Positions 35,628 to 47,063 of a stretch of 64,000 nucleotides of DNA are shown here, piece after piece. This stretch comes from Nicotiana tabacum (taxonomy: Eukaryota > Streptophyta > Magnoliopsida > Solanales > Solanaceae), in the NCBI RefSeq assembly GCF_000715075.1, contig NC_134094.1:77234838-77298837 (forward strand). Reading direction: 5' to 3'. Position 1 is the stretch's first letter. Every line of letters begins with the position of its first letter. Made by a program: the position numbers and the translations under genes. Below the pieces are notes generated by a model, which was not told the origin of the DNA, ran no database searches, and was given only the letters and a program-made list of their open reading frames with translations.

Positions 35628-38600
35628 TTGAAGAATATGGATAATCCTCAAATTATGTTTGAATCAAAGATCAATCATGAAGATATTTGTGTAATTGATA
35701 GTGGAACAACTCATGCCATATTCAAAGATCAGAAATACTTTTCTTATTTGCATAAGGAAAAGGCAAATGTTTCTACAATTTCTGGTAATATAAGTTTGAT
35801 TGAAGGCTCCGGAAGAGCTATTGTATTTCTGTCTAAGGGAACAAAACTTATTATAGACAATGCATTATTCTCCTCCAAGTCCCGAAGAAACTTGTTGAGT
35901 TTTATAGATAGATCCGCCGAAATGGGTATCATGTTGAGATAATAGATGAAATGAACGTAGAATATCTTTGTATTACAAAGAATATTTTTGGCCAGAAATG
36001 CATTGTAGAAAAGTTACCAACTTTATCTTTTGGCTTATACTATTCAAAGATTAGTACAGTTGAAGCACACTCTATCGTAAATCAGAAGTTTACTGATTCA
36101 AATACTTTTGTGCTTTGGCATGGCCGTTTGGGCCATCCTGGATCAATAATGATGAGACGAATTACTAAAAATTCGAGTAGGCATCCATTAAAGAACCTGA
36201 AGATTCTTACAAATGATGAATTTTCTTGTGATGCTTGTTATCAAGGCAAAATGATCACTAGACCATCACCAATGAAGGTTGGCATTGAGTCACCTACCTT
36301 TTTAGAACGTATACATGGGGATATATGTGGACCTATTCACCCACCAAGTGGGTTGTTTAGATATTTTATGGTCCTAATAGATGCATCTTCAAGATGGTCT
36401 CATGTTTGCCTTCTATCATCTCGCAACCTGGCGTTTGCAAAGTTATTAGCCCAAATAATTCGATTAAGGGCACAATTCCCAGATTATCCTATAAAGGCTA
36501 TTGGTCTTGATAATGCTAGAGAATTCTCATCTCAAGCTTTTGATAATTACTGTCTATCAGTTGGAATAAAAATTGAATATCCTGTAGCTTATGTTCATAC
36601 TCAAAATGGCCTTGCAGAGTCATTTATTAAACGACTGCAGTTGATAGTAAGACCACTACTTATGAAAATAAAATTGCCCACTACTGTTTGGGGCCAAGCT
36701 ATCTTGCACGCAGCATCACTTATCCGTCTTAGACCAACACATTATAATAAATATTCTCCGTCACAATTAGTTTTTGATCATGAACTAAATATTGTCCATC
36801 TACGAATTTTTGGATGTGCTGTATATGTGCCAGTAGCGCCACCACAACGCAGTAAGATGGGCCCCCAAAGAAGGTTAGGAATATATATTGGGTTTGAATC
36901 ACCCTCTATTATTCGCTATCTTGAACCATTGACAGGAGATTTATTTACTGCTCGATTCGCAGATTGTTGATTTGATGAAACAAATTTCTCACAATTTGGG
37001 GGAGAGAAAAAGAAAATCAAAAGAGAAATTGTGTGAAAAGTTTAATCATTATCTCATTTTGATCCACGTACCCCTATATGTAATCAGGAGGTCCAGAAGA
37101 TCATCCATTTACAAAATATAGCAAATCAAATGCCAGACATGTTTACTGATTTGAAAAGGATAACCAAATCACATATCTCTGCAGAGAATGTGCCTATACA
37201 AATTGATGTCCCAGCAGGACCATCTACTAGCATAAGAACTAGTGAATCTAAAGCACGCCTGAAGCATGGAAGGCCTTTGGGTTCTAAGGATCGAAATTCT
37301 AGAAAAAAAAAATCAACAAATGATCAAAATGATATTATGAAGGGATCTCCTGAAGAGACCCAAGATCTGATTAGTTCTGAGATTCCTAAAGAAATCAATG
37401 AACTCGAGACTCAAGTGAGTGAGGAACTTTTAATAAGTTCTACTGGTGATGGGATTAATTTAAATCGATTTGAAATAGTGGTGGATAATATTTTTGCATA
37501 TAATGTTGCACTTAACATTATGCAAGATAGTGAGGATTTTGAACCCCGATCTGTCGAAGAATGTCAACAAAGATCTGATTGGCCAAAATGGCAAGGGGCA
37601 ATTCAATCAGAATTGAACCCACTTGCTAAAAGAGAGGTCTTTGGACCAGTAGTCCAAACACCTGCTGGTGTAAAATCAGTTGGTCATAAATGGGTTTTTG
37701 TGCGAAAAAAAAATGACCAAAATGAAGTTGAAAGATACAAGGCTCGCCTTGTCGCACACGGATTCTCACAACGACCTGGAGTCGATTATGAAGAAATATA
37801 TTCACCAGTTATGAATGCCATAACATTTCGATATCTCATCAGTTTAGTCTTACGTGAAAGACTTGAAATACATATGATGGATGTGGTTACATCTTATCTG
37901 TACGGGTCACTTGATAATGAGATTTACATGAAAATCCCTGAAGGATTTAAAATGCCTGAAGCATATTCAAAATCTCGAGAAATGTATTCAATCAGATTAC
38001 AAAGATCTTTGTACGGTTTAAAGCAATCTGGGCGCATGTGGTATAATCGCCTTAGTGAATATTTACTGAAAGAGGGTTACATAAATGATGTTATTTGTCC
38101 ATGTATTTTTATAAAGAAAATGACATCAGAATTTGTTATACTTGTTATTTATGTTGATGACATAAATCTTGTTGGAACTCCATAAGAGCTCCAAAAGGCA
38201 ATTGAATATCTTAAGAAAGAATTTGAGATGAAAGATCTTGGAAAAACAAAACTTTGTCTTGTATTGCAAATTGAACATTTAGCAAACGGGATCTTTATAC
38301 ATCAATCTGCCAATACAGAAAAGGCCTTCAAACGCTTTTACATGGACAAAACGCACCCATTGAGTACACCAATGGTTGTTCGATCACTTGAAGTGAATAA
38401 GGACCCGTTCCGAACTCCAGAAGAAGATGAGAAACTCCTTGGTCCTGAAACACCTTATCTCAGTGCAATTGGTGCACTTATGTATCTTGCTAATGCTACA
38501 AGGCCTGACATAGCATTTTCTGTTAATTTACTAGCAAGATATAGCTCTTCTCCTACTCGGAGACATTGGAATGAAATTAAACATATTTTGCGATATTTAA

Positions 38601-39148
38601 AGGGAACTCTTGATATGGGTTTGTTTTATGCTAACAAAGGTAGTGCAGATCTTGTTGGTTATGCAGATGCAGGTTATTTATCTGATCCCCATAAAGCTCG
38701 ATCTCAAATCGGGTACGTGTTTACATGTGGAGGTACTGTCATATCATGACGCTCCACAAAGCAGTCAATTGTTGCTACTTCTTCAAATCATGCTGAGATA
38801 ATAGCTATTCATGAAGCAAGTAGGGAATCCATATGGTTGAGATCAGTGATTCATTTTATTCAAGAAAAATGTGGTTTAGAGTGTGATAAAAGATCCACAA
38901 TTTTATACAAAGACAATGCTGCATGCATAGCCCAATTGAAGGGGGGATTTATAAAAGGAGATAGAACGAAGTACATTTCACCAAAATTATTCTACACACA
39001 CGATCTTCAAAAAAATGGTGACATTGATGTGCAGCAAATCCGTTCAAGTGACAATCCGGCAGATTTATTCACTAAATCTTTGCCAACTTCAACTTTTGAG
39101 AAGATGGTATACAAGATTGGAATGCAGAGACTCAAATATTTGAAATAA
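35628..39148 (+). pseudogene. copia pol pseudogene (PR, INT, RT, RNase H)
   Basis: Protease with intact CVIDSGTTHAI (active Asp near 35697). A 2 bp insertion near 35908 shifts frame before integrase (35951-36970), which has the zinc-binding WHGRLGHPG and CDACYQGK, catalytic Asp in GDICGP and LDNA, and Glu in NGLAES. Stops at 36968, 37034 and 37043 precede RT (37560-38190: WKWVFVRKK-type motif as HKWVFVRKK, KARLVAHGFSQ, SLYGLKQSGRMWY). The RT active site YVDD is intact at 38150-38161. A TAA at 38183 and a TGA at 38747 interrupt RT/RNase H; the rest reads GYADAGYL, LYKDNAACI and DLFTKSLP to the natural stop at 39146. All key catalytic residues seen are intact. Confidence 0.92.
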
Positions 39149-39360
39149 AGTTTTCATCAGGGGGAGTAAAATACGCGATGTACTCTTTTTTCCTTACTAA
39201 GGTTTTTTCCCACATGGTTTTCCTTATAAGGTTTTTAATGAGGCAGCTAGAAATGCGTATTACTAAATATGTGTACTCTTTTTTCCTTCACTAGGATTTT
39301 TCCCACTGGGTTTTCCCTAGTAAGGTTTTAACGAGGCGCAATACCTTTTAATGAACATCT

Positions 39361-39369
39361 AAGGGAGAG
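39361..39369 (+). other. Polypurine tract of the copia element
   Basis: AAGGGAGAG directly before the 3' LTR. Confidence 0.85.
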
Positions 39370-39744
39370 TGTTATGAAAATAATTATATTGTGGATGTTC
39401 ATTTATTACTCCGCTATAGATAATCTTTCTGAAGAAGATTATCCATTTAGTACTCTATTGAAGTTTATCTACAAGCAGTTGATGCAAGCAGGTTGCAAGC
39501 AGCTCAATGAAATGATTTGCAGCAACTTCTTATTAAACAGGCAGGTTGCAAGCAGCTCATGCAGACAGCTTACAAGCAGCTAAAGAAAAGCCTTACAACT
39601 GCTTCCAGAAAAGCCTCGCAACTGCTTTCTTTCTTCTATAAATAAAGTAGTTTTCAGTTCATTATGTACATAACTTTGAAGTTTGAATAATATATTAGTT
39701 TTTCTCTATACTTGTCTTTACTTTACAGTTTTTATTTTATAAAA
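39370..39744 (+). repeat. 3' LTR of the copia element
   Basis: 375 bp, TGTTATG ... TTATAAAA (final CA lost to AA). TATAAATA at 39637-39644 is intact and points towards the downstream ALB4-like gene, whose ATG is 378 bp further on. Confidence 0.95.
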
Positions 39745-40021
39745 GACTATCTTTTTGATTTTCTTACATTTTGCCCATGAGCTTCCTCTTTGTTACACAC
39801 GTGCGGTGTATTCAAGATTGCTCATTTCTTTTTAAAACAAATTACATTTAAAGATCTTTTCTTTGGAGTGCTTGACTTAAAATTGGGAAATTTAAATTTT
39901 TCTAAATTTTAATTCTTTTCTTTTTCAAACTAACAAAACCCCAACCAAAAATCAAATCTTTCTAAACCCAACTCATCCACCTTAAAGGGGTTTGCAAGAA
40001 CCTGAAAATCTGATAGGAAAT
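39745..40021 (+). promoter_or_regulatory. Remaining proximal promoter and 5' UTR of the ALB4-like gene
   Basis: 277 bp between the copia LTR and the ATG. It holds a CACGTG G-box at 39798-39803, typical of light-regulated plastid genes, and a CT/A-rich leader. No clear TATA box lies between the LTR and the G-box. The transcription start is not known from sequence. Confidence 0.5.
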
Positions 40022-43000
40022 ATGGCAACTTTTTTCACTTCACTCGGACCCAATTCTGTACTGTCTCCATTTACAGAACGTACAAGAACCCTATATCCAG
40101 TTTTTTACCGAACCCACTTTGGAAATCTTCCAACTTACAAACCCTTTTCACGGGGCGTGCTCGGAGTAGCTCGATTCGGGTTGGGTCAGGATCCGTTTCC
40201 TGGCCCGGAAACTGCAGAGATGCTTTTCAAAGACCTGTTTGCTCGGGCTGAAGGGTTTTTGTATACAGTTGCTGATGCTGCTGTTTCTGGTTCTGCTGAT
40301 ACGGTTGTTAACACTGTTGAAAGTAGTAAACAGAATGGTGATTGGCTTTCTGGTATTACCAATGGAATGGAGTCTGTCCTGAAGGTTTGTTGAATGTTAA
40401 AGTTTCGTTTTTTACAATGTTATGATGCTCCTTTCATTCTTCAATTCTTTTTGCTTCGTTTTGTGTTCTAATTTTTATAGGTTTTAGAAATTTTAGTTGG
40501 CTAATTGATTCTTGGAATTGTACTTTTTCAAGGAGAATGGAGACAAAGTTGCTATAATTGGAAGTTGAATTATGGGGTTCTTTGATTAGCCGTTTTGGTG
40601 AAACTAGTGTATAGACTATGCTAAACAGTTGGAATTAAGGCTTAGCTGTTGTTTCCACACTTGCACTGTTTTTGTAGGAGTCCTCTTAGGGATTATGTAA
40701 AGTTTTGAGAAACTCTAATAGTATTGGAATGAAGCGGACTCAAGTAGAGCTGAACAATTACAAAAGATTCATATATCCTACTCCCACTATATTGGGATTG
40801 ATGTGTTATTGGTTGATTGATTGAGAATTTTGTATTGCTAGTTGGGTATTTGGTTGCAAAATTTTACGGAAGAATATAATCGTTATTCAAAACATAATTT
40901 TGAGCAGTTAAGAATTGTGTATATGGCTATATTGCTATTCATCATTAAAGAGTAAGATTGTTAAAGTTGGTTCCTTTATTTGGTATCTGGAACTTATCTG
41001 GTCTATTAGTTGCTTCATTTGGTGGTATCATTGGAATGAGAGGACAATTTAAGCAAGATTGTTTCATGCCTCTATCAAATGGAAAGAGAAATATTTTGCA
41101 GCCTAAATGTCACATTCTTCTACTTAGTGTTGGAAAGATAGCATAAATATATCCCAGTGTTATCAAAGGCGCGCTTAAGCCATGAAGCGAGGCTCAAAAC
41201 TTATTGAACGCTTCACCTCGCTTAGCGGGCGCTTCAGCGTTGTCATCAAAGCTCTAAGGCATACTTTTCCTAGCCAATGAGCGTAACCCTGAAGAGACCA
41301 CACTAAACAATTGATATTTCATTTTATTGTAAATGTTTTTCAATTTCTTAGTATATATATTTGGTATTCATGCTTATAGATATTAGTTTTGGACTACACA
41401 TACATATTTGTAATTTTTCTCCATTTTTGCCTAAAGCCCACGCTTTATTTGCGCTTTGAGCTTAAAGCCCCAACATACCTTAGAGTTTTTTTGCGCTTTT
41501 CGCCTTTGATAACACTGTTATATCCAACTGTAATGTATGGATTGATTCAAAGCTTAATTCTATCACTTGGTTCTATCTCTCACTCATATGTTAAGACACA
41601 CCAAAGAAAAAGATAAGAGAGAAAACAATTAAGAAAGTGGTTGTGACATGTCCAGGTTTTGAAGGATGGACTCTCAACTTTACATGTGCCGTATTCTTAT
41701 GGTTTTGCAATCATTCTACTAACAATACTAGTAAAAGCTGCAACTTTTCCTCTAACAAAAAAACAGGTCAGTGGTCTACTTTCATGTCTTCTCTTTACAG
41801 TATTTCTGTTTTCCATATTTCTGTGTAAAGTATTTAGGAAGTAAATTGAGCTGTACAAATTACAAAAAACATTCTTGCTTATGAAGGCTTAGATGGTTTA
41901 CTATCTTTAAGAATCAATTTTAGGTAGAATCAGCAATGGCAATGCGATCTATGGCACCTCAAATAAAGGCTATTCAGGAGCGATATGCTGGAGACCAGGT
42001 TAATTATATCCAAGCTTCACACATTTTTCACCTCTAGTCAGTGGAATATTACTGGAGGATGTACATGCTTAAATGAATAGCTGCCCTTCATTTACCCTGT
42101 GGCATTTTCTTGCATTTGTCCAGTGTAGAAACTTTGCTTTAACTATTTTAACTTCTTATATACATGTTTTTCCAGGAGAGGATTCAACTTGAAACTGCTC
42201 GTCTTTATAAATTAGCTGGCATAAATCCACTGGCAGGTCTTTTTCAATCCCAAAGCTTCTTATGGTTGACAATTTTGGTTGTACATCCTTACACACCATA
42301 CATGTGGGTTGTGGCAATATTAATTTTTTGGTCTGATAATTTAAATATCGTCCGAGTTCAGTAATTGTTGATATTTGTTAATCATTTCTATCATCTACCC
42401 GCAGGATGTCTGCCGACCCTTGCCACTATACCTATATGGATTGGGCTTTACAGAGCCCTCTCTAACGTGGCAAATGAGGTAAAACTGCTATTTTTCTACT
42501 TGTTCACCCCTTCTCTCGAGAGGCTTTTTACTTGAATAATGCTTGCTAAAAAAGGGAGACAGTTTTGATTCTAATGAGAAAGCAAAATAAAAAACAATTG
42601 ATAAGTGGAAAGCAAACTACTGCTGCTGGCAATTTCACCCTTTTGTATACTTTAGCAAATGCTTTAGGTTTCTATAGTTTCACTCAAGCATCTCTAATAC
42701 TTAAATTTTTCTTTTTCTTAATTACATTAAGGGGCTTCTGACAGAAGGCTTCTTCTGGATACCCTCACTAGCTGGTCCAACAACAATTGCCTCTCGACAA
42801 ACTGGAAGTGGCACCTCTTGGCTTTTCCCTTTTGTAGTGAGTCATATGCTGCTGTCCAGCCTTGCCTCATTTCTCTTTCTTTTCTTTTTTTGGGGTTTGG
42901 ATTTTAGCTTGAAAACTTCATGGACATTTTATTGATGTAGCATTGCATATTTTGTTTAGTTCACTTGTCTTTTCTCTTTCATTCTCTTTTTTTGGGTTAT

Positions 43001-45424
43001 GGTGTCTGCAATGTAAGGATGTGTTGGTTATGCTTTATGGCTCTTCTATGCTTCATTGTTTTTAGATGCATATAGAATATGATCCTTTGGGGTGCGACCC
43101 AACACATCAGATTTTGTTGCTTCTACTAGCTATAAAGATGGCAGGTCTTATTTGAGTAATTCAGCAAGTGAGGCTGTCTCGGGTTAAAGAAGCATACTTC
43201 ATTAGAAGGATAAAGTTTGTATTAATAAAATAATCTAGAATGACCAAATCTTGCAATTCAGTTTATTGTTTGATGCATATTGCAATATTTCTTTAGTTGC
43301 TTCACCTTGAAGAATGCGTTAGGACTGATTCTTATCCTTGGATTTTACAGGATGGTCATCCTCCACTTGGTTGGTCCGATACTTTTGCATATCTTGTCTT
43401 GCCTGTACTGTTGGTTGTCTCTCAGTACATCTCTATTCAAATTATGCAACCATCTCAACAGGTTGGTCAATGAAAGCTTTTCTAGTCTCCTCTAATGCAG
43501 GACAAAAGAGATAGCCCCTCTCCTTCTGCATTTATGATGATTTCCTTCAACTCTATTGCTTTTTTTTCTTTTTTTTGATAACCGTGGTGTCCGGGCCAGC
43601 TTGCGCTCACTTCGACTATTTCCACGGGGTACCTGCCACCTCCCACCAGCAACAGGTACCAGGTAACACTATCCACCGAGGCTTAGATGGATGGGGAGAA
43701 AACACCTAGTATTTGTCTCCGTTGGGATTTGAACCTGAGACCTCATGGTTCTCACCCACTTCATTGACCACTAGGCCACACTCTTGGGTGCTTGACTCTA
43801 TTGCTTTCTTCTCTTGTTGTTTAATCTCATTTTGTTTTGTTATTTTGGGGTTACCTATACCGTACATGGTAAATGTGCCATCTTTTGTACCCTATGTTCA
43901 CATTTGTATTTCAATTCCAGTTGTTAGATACATGGTTCATTTACTCTTGTACCTTGTGTCAACAATTGCATTCAATTCCATTTGTTAGACCGTAAATGAC
44001 TATGCTCGTAAATTAAGTCAGGTTCCTGTTTATCCAACCTCTGAATTTTTGTTGTAATACCATTGCACCTTCTTAGAGTTGGCTGGTTCATGAATGGCTT
44101 CTACATTAAAGTCCTGATACTTCAAAATTGTGGTTATGTATTATGAAAAATATTCACTTGCTACCTTTCCAAGTGTTGGGCATGCTGTTGGTTCCTGAAG
44201 TTATGAATATTTTATGAAGAAAAAACTGATGGTGTTTGACCTTTGTATTGTAATGTAACCTTGACTCGAGATGGTGTTCTCTGCTACTCTTTATGCTTCA
44301 TATCTCTAATTTCACCCCCTCTAACTTGAGAACTGAATTTGGTTGTTATTGCAAAGTGAATTGCCTGGTTAGCTTATTCATTCTGACTCTCAATTCTTTA
44401 ATTCTGTTGGCCAGTAAAGTTAGTAGTTGATTAGACTCTCACTAAGATGTCAATTTATAGCACTTATCTTCTAAACCATTTTCATTTTATTTTTGTTCTC
44501 TTTTCCTGTTTAGTTTCTAATCCCTTTTTAATTAATTTCCAGAGTGATGATCCAAATGTGAAGAACTCTCAAGCAATAACTAAGTTTCTCCCTCTAATGC
44601 TTGGTTACTTTTCACTGTCAGTTCCTTCTGGTCTGAGCCTATATTGGTAAGCACTTCTTTATTACTCTGTTTGGAAACAGCGGTGTATTCCTCTAAGTTT
44701 CATTTTCTTTTATCCTTTTATACTTAATTATCCAATTTATTGACCACTATTATTCTCCCACACTCAATAATCTCTCAGAATTGTTTTACCATCTTATGCA
44801 GGTTCACAAACAACATACTTAGCACCGCTCAACAAGTATGGCTTCAGAAGTTTGGGGGTGCAAAAACTCCAGCGCTGAAATTAAGTGATGATACTTCTAG
44901 GAAAGAGCAACTTGGGGGTGCAAAAATTCCAACCCTGAAATTAAGTGATGAAACCTCTAGGGAAGAACAACCTCAAATTCAGAAACAGGTCTCTGAAGCA
45001 ACAATAACTAAAAAGAAAGACGAGAATCCTACATCAGATAGGCCCCGCCAGGGTGACAGGTTAGAAAGACTTGTTGACCTTGTTTGGAGGTGAGAAGTTG
45101 GTGGTTAGGACTTGATTGTTAATTATTTTTTGCAGGTTTAAACAGTTAAAGGAACAAGAAGCAAGAAAACGGCAACAGAGGGAGGAGGAGAAGAGGAAAG
45201 CTGAAATAGCAGCCAATAAGAAAGAAGATAAGCCAGTTGAGATAGAAAATAGTATCAGAACTGACTCTGTTATTGGTGATTCTATCTCTAAGAGTCTCAA
45301 TGCTTCCACTTCTGAATATTATCGTGTCGTAAATGGTGATAGTGCTTCCTCTGAAGTGAAGGAAGATGAAAGAAAACAGATTGGTGAAATTTCAGATGAT
45401 CACAACCGTGGAGTCAAAAATTGA
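40022..45424 (+). CDS. ALB4: ALBINO3-like protein 1 (Alb4-type Oxa1/YidC/Alb3 thylakoid insertase)
   Basis: Membrane insertase that helps integrate and assemble proteins in the thylakoid membrane. Ten exons: 40022-40384, 41656-41766, 41924-41998, 42176-42236, 42405-42478, 42732-42836, 43351-43461, 44543-44646, 44802-45059, 45136-45424; all junctions are GT-AG and frames join to 516 codons. Residues 1-60 look like a chloroplast transit peptide (Ser/Thr/Phe/Arg-rich). The core runs from YSYGFAIILLTILVKA (134-149) through ERYAGDQERIQLE, GLYRALSNVANEG and SLAGPTTIA to SVPSGLSLYWFTNNILS. The tail is charged (REEEKRKAE) and lacks the RSKRKR-type cpSRP43-binding motif of ALB3, which with wording such as ESAMAM and IQIMQ favours ALB4 over ALB3 (family recall). 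Introns 1 and 7 carry TEs. A 60 bp in-frame duplication lies in exon 9. A further 3' exon is possible (see 45514). Confidence 0.93.
41155..41517. mobile_element. hAT-type MITE in intron 1 of the ALB4-like gene
   Basis: 363 bp with perfect 17 bp terminal inverted repeats CAGTGTTATCAAAGGCG. Flanks ATATATCC (41147-41154) and TTATATCC (41518-41525) form an 8 bp TSD with one mismatch, as expected for hAT. GCGCTT words recur in both subterminal regions. Confidence 0.9.
43563..43794 (-). mobile_element. tRNA-derived SINE in intron 7 of the ALB4-like gene
   Basis: On the minus strand: A box TGGCCTAGTGGTCA, B box GGTTCAAATCC about 30 bases on, body, then an A-rich tail at the plus-strand left end. 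Flanked by the 13 bp TSD ACTCTATTGCTTT (43550-43562 and 43795-43807). It resembles the SolS SINEs of Solanaceae (recall). Confidence 0.93.
44854..44973 (+). repeat. 60 bp in-frame tandem duplication in exon 9
   Basis: Two units, 44854-44913 and 44914-44973, encoding GGAKTPALKLSDDTSRKEQ and GGAKIPTLKLSDETSREEQ with a Leu between. It lies just after the conserved insertase core, in the stromal tail. Confidence 0.92.
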
Positions 45425-46160
45425 AAGCAATATACTTGTATGCAAGTGAATGTATGATTATGATATTGTTAATTGGCCTAGTTCTAATTATAGATTTCCA
45501 TTCCCACTTTCAGGGCGAAACTGTTACTTCTACCAGAGCTACAGATAAGAAACTTGCACTTGAAGATGTACAAGAAGACAGATGGATAAGCAACTTAAAC
45601 AAAAGGCTATACATTTTACAAGCTTATTTGGTTCTCCACCCATACTTGAGTCGGTTGAAGTTCATCAGGAACTTGCAACATCTCTAAACGCGCTGCTATT
45701 ATTGTGTTTGCAGCTTGGAGGGACCAGGTTCTGACAAGATTTTACTTTTGGAAGCTGCAAAGTTGTAAATTATGATGTTCAAAATGGCAATCGCTGCGGA
45801 TTCTTTAACGAGCATAGTTGGGTTTTTGGTGTAAAGGATCTGCTTTAGTACCTAAAAAAGGAAAGTAGAATTGTTGTAGAGCAATGCTATATTGCATCTC
45901 AATGTGTTGGGGGTCCTTTTTTCTTTTTCTTTTTACTTGTCTGCAGTAACAGAAATTGGAAGTGACATGACGAATTTTCTTGCTCTACCATACAACGTGG
46001 AAGTGAAATTGCTTTATTGGTAGAAGCATAGCGCGTGATGTGTGAGTTCAGTAGTACATATTACAAGTTTGAACTTGTCGCAAGGAAAAGTCCGGTATCT
46101 ATATGGAGAAGGTAAAGGGTTGATTCATTATTCATTGTGTTTCGAATTGTGCGGTTGTAG
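45425..46160 (+). other. 3' UTR and downstream region of the ALB4-like gene, with a possible extra exon
   Basis: A strong acceptor (CCCACTTTCAG) at 45513 is followed by GETVTSTRATDKKLALEDVQ in a frame that would continue directly after the last codon of exon 10. No GT donor stands at the exon 10 stop (AAAAATTGAAAG). Open to 45687. No clear AATAAA was seen. Confidence 0.45.
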
Positions 46161-46162
46161 GG

Positions 46163-47063
46163 CCAGGGGTGTCAATGGTTCGGTTCAGCCGGTTATTTTA
46201 TAAAATTGGTACCATACAAATTGTTCGGTTATTCTATTATGTATAACCAAAATTAGACTTTTTCGAAACCGTCCCGATTACGTTGGTTTCTCTTTGGTAT
46301 CGGTACGGTTTGGTTAATTTTCGTTATTTTTTTAAATATCATATAAAATTCACTAGTAGAAGTAGAATGCAATAACATACGTTCTTTTATAGGACTTAGC
46401 AAAACTCTCTAGACATTTTTACTGTTTAAAGGGTGATGAATTAAAAAAAAAAAAAGATGGCTAGAGTATAGATCGATCAACTATTCTACAACAACGTAAA
46501 AGAAACCAAGCAAAGGCAAAGAAAATATAAATTCACACGAGTGAAAAGATATTAACTAAGGTGAGACTCAAGAATAAAGTCTATAGAAGATTAAATATTC
46601 AAAAAGATAAATCTAAATTATATGAAAGGAAACATATTCAATACATTGTAGTTTGCTATTCATTATCGCTAGAATACTTTGTGTCTTGCTAATAAAGATA
46701 CTTGAAATAACTTAGTTTAAGTAGATGTAGCATAATAGATTTTAGGAATTAATATTTTGAGTTTAATTAGTTGTTGGCTTGTAATAGTTTGCATAATTCC
46801 AAGGCCCAAAGAAAAATTTAATGCATTATTATTTTTAAACTTACTAGATAAATATATTTTTCACATGTAAAATTTATTCGGTACGGTTCGATATTTTTCG
46901 GTTTATTTTTATAAAATAAAAAAATTACTCTAATTATCGGTGATGTTATAAATTTATATAAAAACCTATAATTTCTTAAAAAGAAACTTAAAAATCGGTT
47001 CGGTACGATATAATTCGATCAGTTTAGTCGGTTTTCGAACATTCATTGACACTCATCGCCCTT
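46163..47063. mobile_element. Degenerate inverted-repeat element
   Basis: About 0.9 kb, very A/T-rich, bounded by GGGGTGTCAATGGTTCGG on the left and, as reverse complement, AGTGTCAATGAATGTTCG on the right. Subterminal words CGGTTCGG and CGGTACG recur. TSD not resolved; hAT-like by terminal style only. Confidence 0.5.

Larger units (their letters stand above)
34050..39744 (+). mobile_element. Ty1/copia retrotransposon, full-length, lightly damaged
   Basis: A 5.7 kb element with two 375 bp LTRs (TGTTA...), 4.9 kb interior and flanking GACTG (34045-34049) and GACTA (39745-39749), a 5 bp TSD with one mismatch. Domain order PR-INT-RT-RNase H is that of copia. Damage is about seven stops and one 2 bp insertion. 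The two LTRs differ at about 26 of 375 positions counted by eye. The sequence after the 5' LTR, CGTTATCAGCACGAG, is not the initiator-Met PBS seen in the gypsy elements here; its tRNA was not identified. Confidence 0.93.

Noticed and set aside
34050..39744. Endogenous pararetrovirus
   Set aside because: LTRs, PPT, integrase HHCC and DDE residues and PR-INT-RT-RNase H order identify a Ty1/copia element; no movement or coat protein of caulimovirids is seen.
41389..41844. Separate ORFs at 41389-41616 and 41637-41844
   Set aside because: They lie in the intron 1 MITE or overlap exon 2 of the ALB4-like gene in a wrong frame or read into intron 2.
43713..43800. Functional tRNA gene
   Set aside because: A and B boxes are present but there is no complete cloverleaf, and the unit continues into a SINE body with A-rich tail and TSD.
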